Shown: positions 24,030 to 35,600 of the stretch, in pieces
How the letters are laid out: each line of letters starts with the position of its first letter
Numbering within the stretch: position 1 is the first letter of the stretch
Assembly: GCA_018292915.2 (NCBI GenBank)
Contig: JACVVK020000218.1
Coordinates: 392,501-456,500, forward strand
Direction: 5' to 3'
DNA: 64,000 nucleotides
Origin: Batillaria attramentaria
Taxonomy: Eukaryota > Mollusca > Gastropoda > Batillariidae
The notes under the pieces: generated by a model
The model's database searches: none
What the model saw: only the letters and a program-made list of their open reading frames with translations
Told to the model about the DNA's origin: nothing
Position numbers and translations under genes: made by a program

Positions 24030-24069
24030 ACCCCCCCCCCCCCCCCCCCGACCTTACCCCCCCCCCCCT
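24030..24069. repeat. Poly-C runs
   Basis: Two C homopolymers, of about 19 and 12 bases, are separated by GACCTTA. Confidence 0.9.
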
Positions 24070-24136
24070 CCGAACCCTACCTTACATCTTTTATCCCTTC
24101 TATTACTCTTTACAACTACAAGAGACAATTGTTGGT

Positions 24137-24200
24137 TTGCCTCTAAAAGACACACATGTGTCATTGCTTTGCCTCTAAAAGACACACATGTGTCATTGCT
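24137..24200. repeat. 32-bp direct duplication
   Basis: Units at 24137-24168 and 24169-24200 look identical. Each contains the near-palindrome GACACACATGTGTC. Confidence 0.9.
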
Positions 24201-25933
24201 CAGTCCTTAACCGCCATGGCGTGTGTGTGACCGACCATATTTAGCAGTAATCTGTATTGGTAGTTTTGAAGGTGTGAATAATCAGAATGAAGCGGGAGAT
24301 ATTGCTGGGCCAACCAACCGTCGTCATCCTAACACTTGCCTCCCGACATCCTCTGTCCTAGAGTCGAGGATTCCGTTACCACGGCAACCCTGTCGAAGAA
24401 CTCGCTTGGATAAATATTTAGGAAGCAAAATTACGGGCCGACTGTCCGAATGTCAAAAGGAGACACCCAGCAAGACGCTCTGGTACCGACAACGGCATGG
24501 GGCGGGGTGAGGAGGGCGACAGGGGAGGGGGAGGGAAGGGGGTGAAGGAAGGGGGGGGGGGGAGGGCAGGAGACCTAGCAGTTACTTAAAGAAGCAACAA
24601 GTGAGGATTTTGTCTGAACACAAGCAGACTGATTTCTCCGGCCATCAACGTAACATTGAGACAAAACTACTGCGCAAAGGCATAATGTATTATAGTGTGT
24701 AATCTATCATATGTTGTACACTAATAATTAATATCATTTTCTAATGGCCCTCGTGTCTGTGGCGGCTTGCAGAATTTGTGGCAGTAGCTATACTTTTGTC
24801 GTGGAAACAGAGAACGTTTGTCCGTGGTAGAATGGGGGGTCAATGTCCGTGTCAGTGTCGTGGAGATGAGTGATCTCGTGTTGACAGGGATGATTGAAAG
24901 CCACACAAGTCTCATATTCCTTTGAGACAAGAACCCACACGTCTGCCCATTCTTCAGGCCAGACAAACACACACACACACACACACACACTGTGTACGGA
25001 CGCACGCCCTTCTTAGAAGCCGATGTAACCGAGCTGGAAGACAGTTGAACTGTCGATGTGTGGATCATAGGTTTGATTCCCTGCAGCGAGGAAAAACAAA
25101 TCCGCTGTTGCTTTGTCCCGCTTGTTCGTTCTTTGGTGCTGTGATCACCGTGGGTGAAAAGTGTTTAAGATGGACCGTTTTCACAACGTGTCTCTTCACC
25201 ATTCAAAGACAAAAGACAAACGGACAAGACGAGGAACAACAGGTAACAACACAGTCAGTCACTGAGGAAGATTTGTTTCACAAGCTTTACGTTGGGCAAC
25301 TTTACAAAATACGACTTTACCCTCCATATTCACGTTGAATACTTCAAGTCGAAAATATCAGTAACTGTCTCATTCCGTTAGGTTGAGTATGACAACGCCA
25401 ACGGCCGATGAAGACCGAACAGCGGCAGTGTTCCAGAAACACTTCAAACAGACAGTTCTGCAAATAACTCAAAAGTTCCTGCCAACCCCCATTGACATAG
25501 TGACCGTCCAACGTTTCTTTGAAGCAGGACACACATGTGGAAAGTCCCACACTTAAAGCAGACGGCGACAGACTTTACTGACGGATTGAAACTAGGCGAC
25601 AGGACGTGACTGTCAAAGTGAATGGTGGACCAGAGTCAACATGGACGCCGAGGTCTGGCCCGAACCACGACATGTCAAAGCATATGGCGACCAACTTTCT
25701 CCTAGAAACTTTAGACAAGTCGCTCCCAAGGATGATGGTGCCCCGCAATTTGCGAGTAGTTTGTAATGAGTGGGTGATCAGTGGATCAGAATGTTACACC
25801 TCTGGAATCCGAGTGGTATTTGCATCTGGGGACAATGAATATTTATTTTATTTTATATCATTATTAAATAAATAAAAATATAGCGTTTGTTACAATTGCA
25901 GCAGCTCCGAAGTTCTGCAAGTAAATCAGCCAA
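24201..25933. other. Unassigned DNA
   Basis: A G-rich tract lies at about 24500-24570 and (AC)n at 24966-24990. A weak tRNA-like stretch at about 25018-25085 could be a decayed SINE head. A short plus frame at 25606-25875 has no recognisable family. Confidence 0.5.
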
Positions 25934-26178
25934 CTAACACTTTCAGCCCTGCCACCGTATCACCTACGGTCTCGCAGATTCTAACAATAATATGTGTGCA
26001 TGTGACCGACTCTCATACGCTCTGTACAGTGGAAGATTCCCCTATAGGATGGATCCAACACTTCTTGAGAAATAGGGTTTTGTTTGCAAGAGCCCAGCTT
26101 TAGATTTAGCACACTTGAAAAACTCCCAGGCAGAGAGCGTTATCGCTATTGAGATTCCTTCAGGGCTGAAAGGGTTAA
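25934..26178. mobile_element. MITE-like element with piggyBac-style ends
   Basis: The ends form an inverted repeat: CTAACACTTTCAGCCCTG on the left, and the complement of TTAACCCTTTCAGCCCTG on the right, with two mismatches. The right terminus is TTAA, the target of piggyBac transposases; the left CTAA would be a decayed copy. At 245 bp with no open frame, it is a non-autonomous element. Superfamily assignment rests only on the ends. Confidence 0.5.
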
Positions 26179-26277
26179 GGCACTTCTCAACACGATAGTT
26201 TGGTTGGGTACTGTTCTGCCATTTTCAGAACTTGGCTGGTGTTGGCCAAAAGACAAACACTTCTCAACCAAATGTGT

Positions 26278-26354
26278 TTCTCGGTTAGGGGGTGGGTGGG
26301 TGGTTCTCGGTTAGGGGGTGGGTGGGTGGTTCTCGGTTAGGGGGTGGGTGGGTG
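26278..26354. repeat. 26-bp G-rich tandem repeat, 3 copies
   Basis: Units TTCTCGGTTAGGGGGTGGG plus TGGGTGG start at 26278, 26304 and 26330. They abut the tail of the SINE fragment at 26345-26395. Confidence 0.9.
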
Positions 26355-26395
26355 TTTGGGGGTTTAACGTCCTTTTTCACCACATAGGTCTCGGT
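26345..26395 (-). mobile_element. tRNA-derived SINE, family A, 3' fragment
   Basis: In minus orientation only the end TGGTGAAAAAGGACGTTAAAC and the C-rich tail are present. The tail runs into the 26-bp array. Confidence 0.6.
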
Positions 26396-26469
26396 TAAGG
26401 ATATGACAAACAGATCAAAGAAAAGTCACATACACAAGAGGTGTTTTAGTTGTTGTTGTTTTCTTGTGT

Positions 26470-26499
26470 GGTGGTGGTGGTGGTGGTGGTGGTGGTGGT

Positions 26500-26542
<43 letters not shown>
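26470..26542. repeat. (GGT)n followed by (GT)n
   Basis: About ten GGT units pass directly into about twenty GT units. Confidence 0.95.
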
Positions 26543-26544
<2 letters not shown>

Positions 26545-26982
26545 ACCTAAAACTACATCAGCAAACTGGCTGATTGACCAAATGCCAAGAGGTGTGTATG
26601 GATCAGTCTTATTCAGACAGGGCCCGAGTGTTGGAAATCCCGAAGAAACAGACAAAGCAAAGTAAAAACAAAATCTGATGCCAAACTTTTCCACGCGACA
26701 TGCTGCACCAAGTCGACAAACAGTGAGAGAAGATGGGGGCTTGTCCAGCGCTGCCAAAAACAACTGTCTCCGCCATTAGCAACAGCAAGGAGTGAGCCAA
26801 CATGACGGACAGGGAGAGGGGACCCAACAGCAAGGCGGGATCGATCACGTGACGGATATAGCGGAGTTCGCGTCATCCTGACAGCTTGTGGGGCTCTGCT
26901 GCTTGTCTTCTGAGAACATAATTTGTAACGTCAGCATTTCGGATGATGGAGTGTTGAAACAGGATCTTTGAAGAAAGGGTGG

Positions 26983-26984
<2 letters not shown>

Positions 26985-27028
<44 letters not shown>

Positions 27029-27029
27029 T
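26985..27029. repeat. (GA)n tract with terminal G run
   Basis: GA units are followed by a run of nine G. A short GAT repeat follows at about 27037-27050. Confidence 0.9.
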
Positions 27030-27738
27030 ATTAAGGATGATGATGATGACGATAATACTTCTATAGAATCATGCCAAAATGCCGGAACGTATTGAGTTTA
27101 TTGTAAGTGAGACAAGAGGAATGGAGTTGGGGCTGGGAGGAGAATCATAAATGTAGGTCAACGAAAATAAAATCTGTAAGAAAGGAAAGCGAATAGTGTT
27201 TTCAATGTATAAAGCTGAGTCGGCGGCAAAAAAGGCTCACAAAGAAATCACGTGGTATAACTGAACAGGCTGAGAAGTTTTGTTGAGTTGGTCGCCACTT
27301 GAACTTACTGAGTGGATGACTTCAGTCTGTAGTGGCCCGGTTCAACACGTTCTTCACACTGTCAGGACGATCACAGCGGCCCACGGGGGACAACCCAGTA
27401 CGATCATATTTCACCTTCCTTCAGTCTGTTCTGCAATTGTGGGATGACCTACTCTTAGTGCACTCAGAAACACACAGGGGTAATTGGCGCGGGGGTAAAA
27501 GAGGGGGGCCTTCTGGGGGTGGGTGGGGACTTCTAGGAGGGGGTGGGGGTGGGGGTGAGGGTCCATCTATGATGCAGGTTTCTGATCTACCGCTGATCTG
27601 TAACCTTTGGATTGTCTTCATTATCCACGACAAAAAACCTGCCATTTTTCGTATTTCCTTCATTGTCTACTACAAACTGACATTTTCGCATTTCAAGCGT
27701 GAAATTACTGTTTAATCTGTCGCTTTTCTCCATCGAGT

Positions 27739-27772
<34 letters not shown>

Positions 27773-28366
27773 ACGCACGAGACGACCTGACACTACCATC
27801 TGTTCCGCCGAAAACGTAGTAACCCCCATAATGGCGGACTTCCTGCGGAAGGATGGTAGAATGGGCAGTAAATTTCCACACACACCAGGGAACCATTTCC
27901 ACCTCTCGGCTGGAGCCCGCGTCTACATGTCCCGACCTGTCGTCTGCAAGTTGTGTAAAAAGTTGGAATCTATCTCCGAAATTCATTGTACTCTTTCCTG
28001 GACACTGTCAAACACAGAAACTGAGAAAGCGAGACGCCGCCTGGGTATTCCAAGTGCGCATGCGTCATGATCATTTGCTAGGCGACGGCGTTTTTCCTCT
28101 CTCTCTCTCTCTCTCTCAACTTTGGCGTAATCATGTCTTACTTCCAAGCACAGATTTATCTGTGTGCCTGAGTACTTTGACACATTTTTGTGGCGTAATT
28201 TTCATACCAGTATTAACTGAAGTGGATAGGTTGAGACGCGTTTTCCCGCCAGCCGACGAAAGAACCCAGTAGATCTGAATCTCCACAAAAAAAAGCCCGG
28301 GGTAAAACCACTTAAAACTGACAATGGCCAAACTTGCAAACACACAGACCAAACTGGTTGTTCTTC
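27030..28366. other. Unassigned DNA
   Basis: (GT)n lies at 27741-27771 and a CT tract at about 28097-28118. G-rich stretches occur at 27500-27560. Frames of 120-140 codons here run through the microsatellites and have no recognisable domain. Confidence 0.5.
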
Positions 28367-28842
28367 GTTTATGATAGCTAAGTGTCGGCAGATCATCTAC
28401 GTTTATGATAGCTAAGTGTCGGCAGATCATCTACGTTTGTGATAGCTAAGTGTCGGCAGATCATCTACGTTTATGATAGCTAAGTGTCGGCAGATCATCT
28501 ACGTTTATGATAGCTAAGTGTCGGCAGATCATCTACGTTTATGATAGCTAAGTGTCGGCAGATCATCTACGTTTATGATAGCTAAGTGTCGGCAGATCAT
28601 CTACGTTTATGATAGCTAAGTGTCGGCAGATCATCTACGTTTATGATAGCTAAGTGTCGGCAGATCATCTACGTTTATGATAGCTAAGTGTCGGCAGATC
28701 ATTTACGTTTATGATAGCTAAGTGTCGGCAGATCATCTACGTTTATGATAGCTAAGTGTCGGCAGATCATTTACGTTTATGATAGCTAAGTGTCGGCAGA
28801 TCATCTACGTTTATGATAGCTAAGTGTCGGCAGATCATCTAC
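28367..28842. repeat. 34-bp tandem repeat, exactly 14 copies
   Basis: The unit is GTTTATGATAGCTAAGTGTC followed by GGCAGATCATCTAC. The span is 476 bp, exactly 14 x 34. I see only three substitutions: GTTTGTG in one unit near 28436, and CATTTAC in two units near 28703 and 28771. Confidence 0.95.
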
Positions 28843-28901
28843 GAAACAAAAAGAGCCATAAGAAAAATGGCAGAAAGCCACGACTCTCCAATATGCCGGT
28901 A

Positions 28902-29317
28902 ATAATAATAATAATAATAATAAGTATTGTATAGGCACTTTACCCAATTTCATGAATCGGCTCAAAGCGCCGCGAACTTAACCTAACGCACGCTCACGTG
29001 AATCACACGCATTCTCTCACACACTGGACATAAACACATTACAATCACGTGGTGCGAAGGGTCAGCTCAGCTATTTAAATGTCTGAATTTAGAATTGTAT
29101 TTATTTTTCAAATTTGGTGAACTGAACATTTCCAAAGCAAAGCAGAGGGGGGGGGGGGGGGGGGGAGCCGGAGTCTTCGGAGAGAACCTCCGACGATCGG
29201 CCCGAATGAACGGTGCCACATACGAGAAGGAAAAATTCTTCGCTCCGAGTGGGACTCGAACCCCTGACATCTCGCATTGATGACAAGTCTCTTATCCACT
29301 AGAACACCGACCGCCCC
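28902..29317 (-). mobile_element. tRNA-derived SINE, family B, near complete
   Basis: The minus strand carries a head with A box (CTAGTGGATAAGAGAC) and B box GGGGTTCGAGTCCCACTCGG, the body with GATCGTCGGAGGTTCTCTCC, a 3' segment with GCGCTTTGAGCCGATTCATG, and an (ATT)n tail at 28902-28922. A G run at about 29148-29166 interrupts the body. Confidence 0.85.
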
Positions 29318-31334
29318 GTAATGTGAATGTAAGTAGGACCTTGCCAGACATTCTCTGCTTAAATCTGAACTATGACGTTACTTCGTGTACGTGATCTACA
29401 AAGTGTCGTCTGCTCCTAACTCCAAGGGGAGATCATAGCGACAGTGTTTCGCTTTTCCGTGAATCCGCAGAGAAAATGTTGGAGAATACAGACGTCACGA
29501 GGAAGGGATGAACGAGTATATTTACACTTTTCTCCCACCTCTCGTCTTTGGAAATCTTCGTGAAACTAGGGTTTAATCCAAGTTACATCAGAACTTGAAT
29601 CTGGCATATCAGTATCAAAATTTTTTTGATTTTTATTTTTATGATTCCACGTTCCGACTGAAGAAAGTTGTGTGTTTTTCACCTTGTCAGTACTTCCTAC
29701 ATACCATCGTCAGCCCAACAAATTCACACAAGTTCAACACGCAAGAGCAGCGCACAAACCAACCTGATAAAGCGGAACAACTCTTGTGCCAAACGCGCCA
29801 GTCCATGAAGAGAAAAATATCGACTTTTTTTTCACCAATGCGGAATTTAATTTGGGAGTTTTGGGCACGTTTTCCCCGATCGACTCGCTTCAAATCATAA
29901 CGGAAATTTCAGCAGCACGCAGTCCATTGGAACAATTACTCAAGTTCTTCTTGTCAATCTCCGGTCCGCGCATCGCCCAATCGGAGTTCGCGGTTGGCTA
30001 ATAATTAATCTTTTCAGGGAAAGACGACTCTGACTGACCGAGGACAAGCTATTTGTCGCCCCTGTCACGGAGGACGCGTGCCAGCGCTGCTGTTTATGAG
30101 TGGTAATAAACAGGTTCAGGCCTCTTCCAGCCGCCCTCTGGCGGTGTGGGACCAGAGTGACATGCCAGCCCCGGGTGATGTTAGTGTTTAGCCAAAACAC
30201 GAGGAACACCGGGGCAGCGTTTCTCAGGGGAAACTATCATGAACACCACTAGATGTCGCTCACACAAGCCCCGCTAATGACATTACGTAAGTTATTGCCA
30301 CATGACTTCCCATGTAGGAGCGGCCTGCACGTGACATGTCAGTGGCAAAAGAGGAGACAAATGAGTGTGTTTGGGTCGACCGTTACATAAGTCAGTTGTA
30401 GCTGATAACGAAGTGCATGACAAGATGTGCAGGGGGTGTTGTTGTTGTTGTTGCCCTCGCTGATGATAATGATGTTGTTATTGTTGTTGCTGAATTGAAA
30501 ACTTCCAGAGAAGACGTGGAGTTCTTTTTTTTTTTAATGAGTTCTAACATTAAAATAACATTAGGTGTCAGTGCCGCCCTAGCTGAGGAATTCGCTTTAA
30601 AATGCAGTGTGTGGTGGTGTGGCCTGACAGCTTGTATCGACCGCACGTCGTCGCGACTATCTTTAATGACACGCACTTATCTTTGTCGCGGATGAATAAG
30701 CAGCGGGCAGAGTCAGTGTGTTTGCACTCCATCCCAGCGCCCAGTATCTGAGTAAACAGGTTCCAAAGAGAGATAAATATCATCGCTCTACATCAAACGA
30801 TTCTCTCCCCTGTCCAGTGCCAACACAGACTCACAAACCGGGAGGGGGGAAAGTGGTGTCACAGTAGGAACTTCTACTCTTCATTTGTATTGAAACCTAC
30901 ATCCAACAATTACACTAGCGCACTTTAAGGCGGTCTGAAATGTACTTCACTTACTGTTTTCCCGGTAAACATGTTTTGATAGTACAACTGACAAAGATTC
31001 TGGAGGAAAACAAAACTAGAATTGATTATCAAGTGTTGTAAACATAGAGCACTCTTCCGTCACTCTCGAAAACAAACATTGGCAACAAAGTCTGATTGGA
31101 AAGTACTGTTTCAGTATCCTACCCGTTTGCTGGAGAAAAAAATTCAAGGGGGAGGGGGGTGGAGAAAGAGAGGGAGAACAACAATAATGAGAGAGTAGGT
31201 ACGCGCATTCAAGATTGGGATTTCATTTCAAATAACTACACTAACCCGGTTTTGTAAAATTTATGAACATGGTCGAAAAGGAAGAGAACTAGACGAGAAA
31301 GAGAGAGAGGGGGCGGAGGGGGGGGGGGAGGAGA
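29318..31334. other. Unassigned DNA
   Basis: No gene is recognised. (GTT)n occurs near 30437-30452 and a T run near 30525. Purine-rich tracts precede the next LINE at about 31290-31334. Confidence 0.5.
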
Positions 31335-31504
31335 GAACGAACGAACAAACGAACGAACGAACTTTATTTTACAACGGAAAAGATTTGGCCATACATTGGT
31401 CAGTTTTCAATCAGCCGTTGCTACACAAAAAGGCACTACAAAATGACTAAAGAAAAGACTATAAAAGGTAGAAAACATACACACGAGTAAAAATTTGCAA
31501 TATA

Positions 31505-31552
<48 letters not shown>

Positions 31553-33013
31553 GCATACATTTTGCATACCCTGTCTAGAGGGTATAAAATGACATTTAAA
31601 GTCACTGATGAGTAATGGCCATCGACGGATAGGTTGAAGTTATCAAGCAATGCATATTGATGACCAGTAACCTCCGGCCACTCTAAACAATATATTGTAT
31701 ATATTGTATATACAGAGATCGATGCTTCATCATCCATGGCCTAGCTGTTTGGAAGGTTTGTCTTAAATCATTCATAGCTGTTTGTAGGATGTACACGTAT
31801 ATATTTATTATCTTGGTTTGTCCCTTTCTATTAAATGGGAATAGAGTTTATTTCTAAACAGTGTCCGAGAGGGGATTGCTTTTAGCATGGCGGGTAGGGA
31901 GTTCCATACATATGGGCCAGAGAAACGAAGCTTGTTCTGTAGAGGTCTATCCTAGGCAGTGGAAGTGGTATGCAGCTGCTCCTCGTGCTGTTAATGCTAT
32001 GAGAGCGTTGGTTGGGCAGTGTAACTAATGACTTTAAGTAAGATGGAGCCTGACCATGTACAACGCTGTGCATAAGTAAACACTTGTTTAGAAAATGTTG
32101 ACTATATAGAGATAACAGGCCAAGCTTATGAAATCGTTGTTCAGTCGGAAGTGATGATCTGTGAAGAGAATTAAGTTTATTTAAGGTGATTTGGCTGCAG
32201 TTATCCCAGACACTGGAAACGTAGACAATGTGGGGTTTGATGTGAGCAAAATAGAACAGTTTACAATATTCAGAGTCAATGTAATGTTTGAGCTTGGATA
32301 GCAGAAATAATTTTTTTGCAACGGTTTTGCAGACATGGTCAACATGTGACTTCCAGTTACGCTGGTCGTCGACAATAATGCCCAGTAGTCTGTGTTCAGA
32401 AACTTGCTTGATGCTGTTAAGATGCTGTTATTACCTATTTAAAGATCGAGAGGAGGGGGAGAGAGCTGGTGTTTTTGGCGAGTGGTTATTAGCATACTTT
32501 CAGATAAGAGAACATCGTTTAAACTCTGTTGAAGGTCCTTTGTTACCTGAGCTATGTTTTTGTTGGAGACGTGCAATGTGCTATCATCGGCGAAGAGATC
32601 ACACTGCACTGACTGTACAGAAATGTAAATAGGCATGTCATTAATAAATATGCAGAACAAAAGATCCTTGGGGAACCCCATGTTTAACTGTTCCTTGATA
32701 GGAGTAGTTGCCATTAAGATAAATACTTTGCTTTCTGTTATTCAAGTAAGATTTTATAAAACAGAGCGCAGGAGAACCAAGTCCGTACAAGTGAAGATTT
32801 TTTAACAGGACAGAATGGTTGACAACATCAAAAGCCTTCCTAAGATCTAGATAGACGGCACCTGTCACTTCTGAACGGTTTATAGAAGAAAGCCATTTGC
32901 CTATTATACGAGTCACAGACGTCTGGCATGAATGGGAGGAGCGAAAGCCAGACTGTAGGGGGTATATTAGATTATGTTGTTCAAGAAACGTAACTAGATG
33001 TGATCAATCAGTG

Positions 33014-33191
33014 TGTATAGATGTGATCAATCAGTGAAACAGAGGTTGGGGTTACACGGGTGGGTGAAGTGGTGATCTGGTTTAAGCCAAACGAAGAAAC
33101 TGTGTATTCCCACGCAGGATTTGATCTATAAAGATTTCTGTTAAAATCTCCTAATAGTACAACATTGGCTTTTGGGTCGGAATTATATACA
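33014..33191 (-). repeat. Misplaced second copy of the LINE endonuclease segment
   Basis: This 178-bp segment matches 33943-34120 base for base apart from about six substitutions counted by eye. It lies inside the reverse transcriptase region, replacing the codons between the PPERHVN block and VTFLEQHN. A short echo of its edge (GATGTGATCAATCAGTG) is repeated at 32997-33013. Confidence 0.85.
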
Positions 33192-33942
33192 CTATCCATC
33201 ATTGACATGTCTCTCTGGTGGTTTTGACAAGGCAGATAAAATGGAAATAGGCCTATAATTATTTGGGTCACTCTTGTCTTTTGTTTTTGGAAGGGGGATA
33301 ACTTTGGCAATCTTGAGTTCGTCTGGAAAAACATTTTGCTGGATACACAAATTAAAGATATAAGTAAGAGTGTCTACTATGTACGGAAGGGATAACTTGA
33401 TAATATCAGCGCTGATTCCATCGTAGCCTGATGCCTTATTCTTTAGGTTACTGATCTATTTTCCTACTTCATACACTGTTATAATGGAATCGAGAATGGT
33501 GATTTTTCAGTTAAGCGTTTTATATTCATTATGTAGTTTGTTGGCTTTGAGATCATCTCTATGTTATATGGCTTGGATAATGTCATTTGTAAGCTGCTGA
33601 GGCATTATATGCTTTTTCACTCGCTTTTTTTTTTTTTTTTTTAAATAGGAGCATGTTTATTTAGGACACTGAGGAACAGCTCATACCACAGTCCAAGCGC
33701 TTCATTGGGGTCCGAACGGTTGTAGACATTATAAAATGGAACATCTTGTAGGTCCTGTAAAAATGAATAGTCATCGAATTCTTTTTTTTTAATGAACGGT
33801 AGGTCATATATATATATGTATGTTTGTATTTTTTCGACTTTTTTATTTTTATGTTGTTATGGTGATCTTGCAGATTACAAGATAGTGGTCGCTTATGCCA
33901 GTTACTGGAACGGTTGGGTCTTTAACTATGGCGGGGTTATTA

Positions 33943-34120
33943 GTATAGATGTGATCGATCAGTGAAACAGAGGTTGGGGTTACACGGGTGGGTGAAGTGA
34001 TGATCTGGTCTAAGCTAAACAAAGAAACTGTGTATTCCCATGCAGGATTTGATCTATAAAGATTTCTGTTAAAATCTCCTAATAGTACAACATTGGCTTT
34101 TGGGTCGGAATTATATACAC
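33943..34120 (-). repeat. In-place copy of the LINE endonuclease segment
   Basis: The counterpart of 33014-33191, in its expected position between the flanking endonuclease motifs YRNPAS (upstream) and SDHYLV (downstream). Confidence 0.85.
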
Positions 34121-34302
34121 ATATATTGACATGAAGTCGTTGTACCAGTCAAAACTGGATGCAGGATTACGATATATGAAGGGGATTACGATACCAGAAG
34201 GGGAGCTGAGTAGCTAGAATTTTTTTTAAATCTCAATCCAGGTGCCATCTACGTTTTTGGACTCTTTAAGTCTTCACGTCTACGCGTATTTTCTAAAATG
34301 CT

Positions 34303-34340
<38 letters not shown>

Positions 34341-34357
34341 GGAGAGAGAGAGAGAGG
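34303..34357. repeat. (GA)n with an internal G run
   Basis: GA repeats, a G run of about 14, then more GA repeats; it abuts the truncated LINE end. Confidence 0.9.
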
Positions 34358-34658
34358 AAGATTGATTACAACGAAACACTAGGCTAGCTGAGGGTGTTTG
34401 AGGCCAGCACGGAGGAAGAAGCGGTATTTTTTACTGGTTCCTCCAGAGGTTTCCTACAAATCTTTTCGTCAAATTGATCGATTGTGGATTACAAGCTTTC
34501 AGCTGGTGAAGCAGTTCGGATGTCCTTGCCTTAATTACACCGCTCGCAATACTTCCACTAGCCCGGGCACTCCTGATGTGCTGCATTGCATTGCATTTAT
34601 ACCCTTTGCCTGTTCGGCAAACACACCTTGGACCAGATAACATTTTGGTACCACCCCC

Positions 34659-34689
<31 letters not shown>

Positions 34690-35070
34690 ACCTTCCCCTC
34701 CCCCTCCCCTGCACGCCCCTCCCCCCCCCCTCTCTCTCTCTCTCTCTCCTATAGGTACTTTTCAGTCTAGTTCTATCCCTATTATCTTCTTTTGACCATG
34801 TTAATTAATTTTACTAAAAGCAAAACAACAACAACAAAAAAGCCGGGTTAGTGTGGTTATTTGAAATGGAATCACGAATGTTGAATGTGTGTTGTTATTG
34901 TAGTTGTTCTTGTTGTTGTTGTCCTTGTTGTCGCATTGACATGATGAGGCCTGCGTGTACAATTAAGTTTTCCATGTGCTTGAGTTTGCTTTTTTTAGTG
35001 TTTTTGTTGTTGTTGAGTACACTGTGGAGTACGACAGTCATTCGCTTGTGATCACAATTTGACGTAACGG
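34358..35070. other. Unassigned DNA with poly-C/(CA)n
   Basis: A poly-C run and CA repeats occupy about 34656-34691, with CT repeats at about 34731-34748. A (TTG)n-like tract lies at about 34890-34925. Confidence 0.5.
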
Positions 35071-35262
35071 TTACAAGATCAGTTATAGACAGAGTTACAA
35101 GATCAGTTATAGACAGAGTTACAAGATCAGTTATAGACAGAGTTACAAGATCAGTTATAGACAGAGTTACAAGATCAGTTATAGACAGAGTTACAAGATC
35201 AGTTATAGACAGAGTTACAAGATCAGTTATAGACAGAGTTACAAGATCAGTTATAGACAGAG
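35071..35262. repeat. 24-bp tandem repeat, 8 copies
   Basis: The unit TTACAAGATCAGTTATAGAC plus AGAG is repeated eight times without visible change. The length divides by three, so a minus-strand frame (34895-35320) reads an eight-residue repeat; it lacks any other sign of being a gene. Confidence 0.95.
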
Positions 35263-35457
35263 TTGGTATTAGGACAGCAAGTACATGTAGTAGTAATATC
35301 ATGACAATCAAAGTTAGCATTCTACCATGTTTTAAGGGTTTATCTAGCTCATTCCAATCTATCCTTCTGTTCTGGGTTTTATCGCTGGTACTTGTTCTTG
35401 GGTTTTAATTGTCTCTGCCTGTCCTTATCATTTCTACTCAGTTGTGTTGTTGTGTTG

Positions 35458-35460
<3 letters not shown>

Positions 35461-35510
<50 letters not shown>
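35461..35510. repeat. (TG)25 microsatellite
   Basis: Uninterrupted TG units. Confidence 0.95.
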
Positions 35511-35512
<2 letters not shown>

Positions 35513-35600
35513 CTTTTACTTTTTTAGTTGTTCTTACGTAGTGTACACTGAGTGAATGGGTTGTTTTATGTTTTTGTTTTTGTTTTTACTTCGGTTTTAG

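Larger units (their letters stand above)
31860..34295 (-). pseudogene. LINE ORF2 remnant: endonuclease, reverse transcriptase, C-terminal region
   Basis: The endonuclease part at about 34190-33860 shows IPFIYRNPAS, NVVLLGDFNRNLY, SLIDHIYT and ISDHYLV. A linker follows (RSDPNEALGLWYELFLSVLNKHAP). The reverse transcriptase N-terminal blocks lie at about 33470-33205 (KASGYDGIS, NNYRPISIL). The core resumes near 33000 with LIYPLQSGFR, AVYLDLRKAFDVVNHS and KHGVPQGS. A short deletion near 32665 shifts the frame before IFINDMP, and catalytic FADD lies at 32583-32594. A jockey/CR1-style C-terminus (KLKHYIDSEYCKLFYFAHIKPH, LPRIDLYRTSF) ends near 31865. A 178-bp copy of the endonuclease segment interrupts the reverse transcriptase at 33014-33191. 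Frame breaks make it inactive. Confidence 0.8.
31335..34300 (-). mobile_element. Decayed jockey/CR1-like LINE, 5'-truncated
   Basis: Read on the minus strand, the element starts inside an endonuclease domain near 34295. It continues through a linker, reverse transcriptase and C-terminal region, then a 3' UTR holding an (AC)n microsatellite (31510-31548). The end reads TGTAGCAACGGCTGATTGAA, then TAAAATAAAGTTCGTT and a (GTTC)n tail at about 31335-31362. The 5' edge meets a GA/G microsatellite at 34303. The same 3' end occurs alone at 17161-17346 and, more diverged, at 51180-51345. Confidence 0.8.

Noticed and set aside
25018..25085. tRNA-like sequence with GGTTTGATTCC B-box
   Set aside because: The cloverleaf cannot be drawn convincingly; it is probably a decayed SINE head.
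28367..28842. Regular direct repeats that might suggest a CRISPR array
   Set aside because: Units are contiguous with no unique spacers, and the window is animal DNA. It is a minisatellite.
34895..35320. Minus-strand frame of 141 codons with a hydrophobic start and eight-residue repeats
   Set aside because: The repeat section is the 24-bp minisatellite; the hydrophobic start is short and the Q-rich end is a simple repeat.
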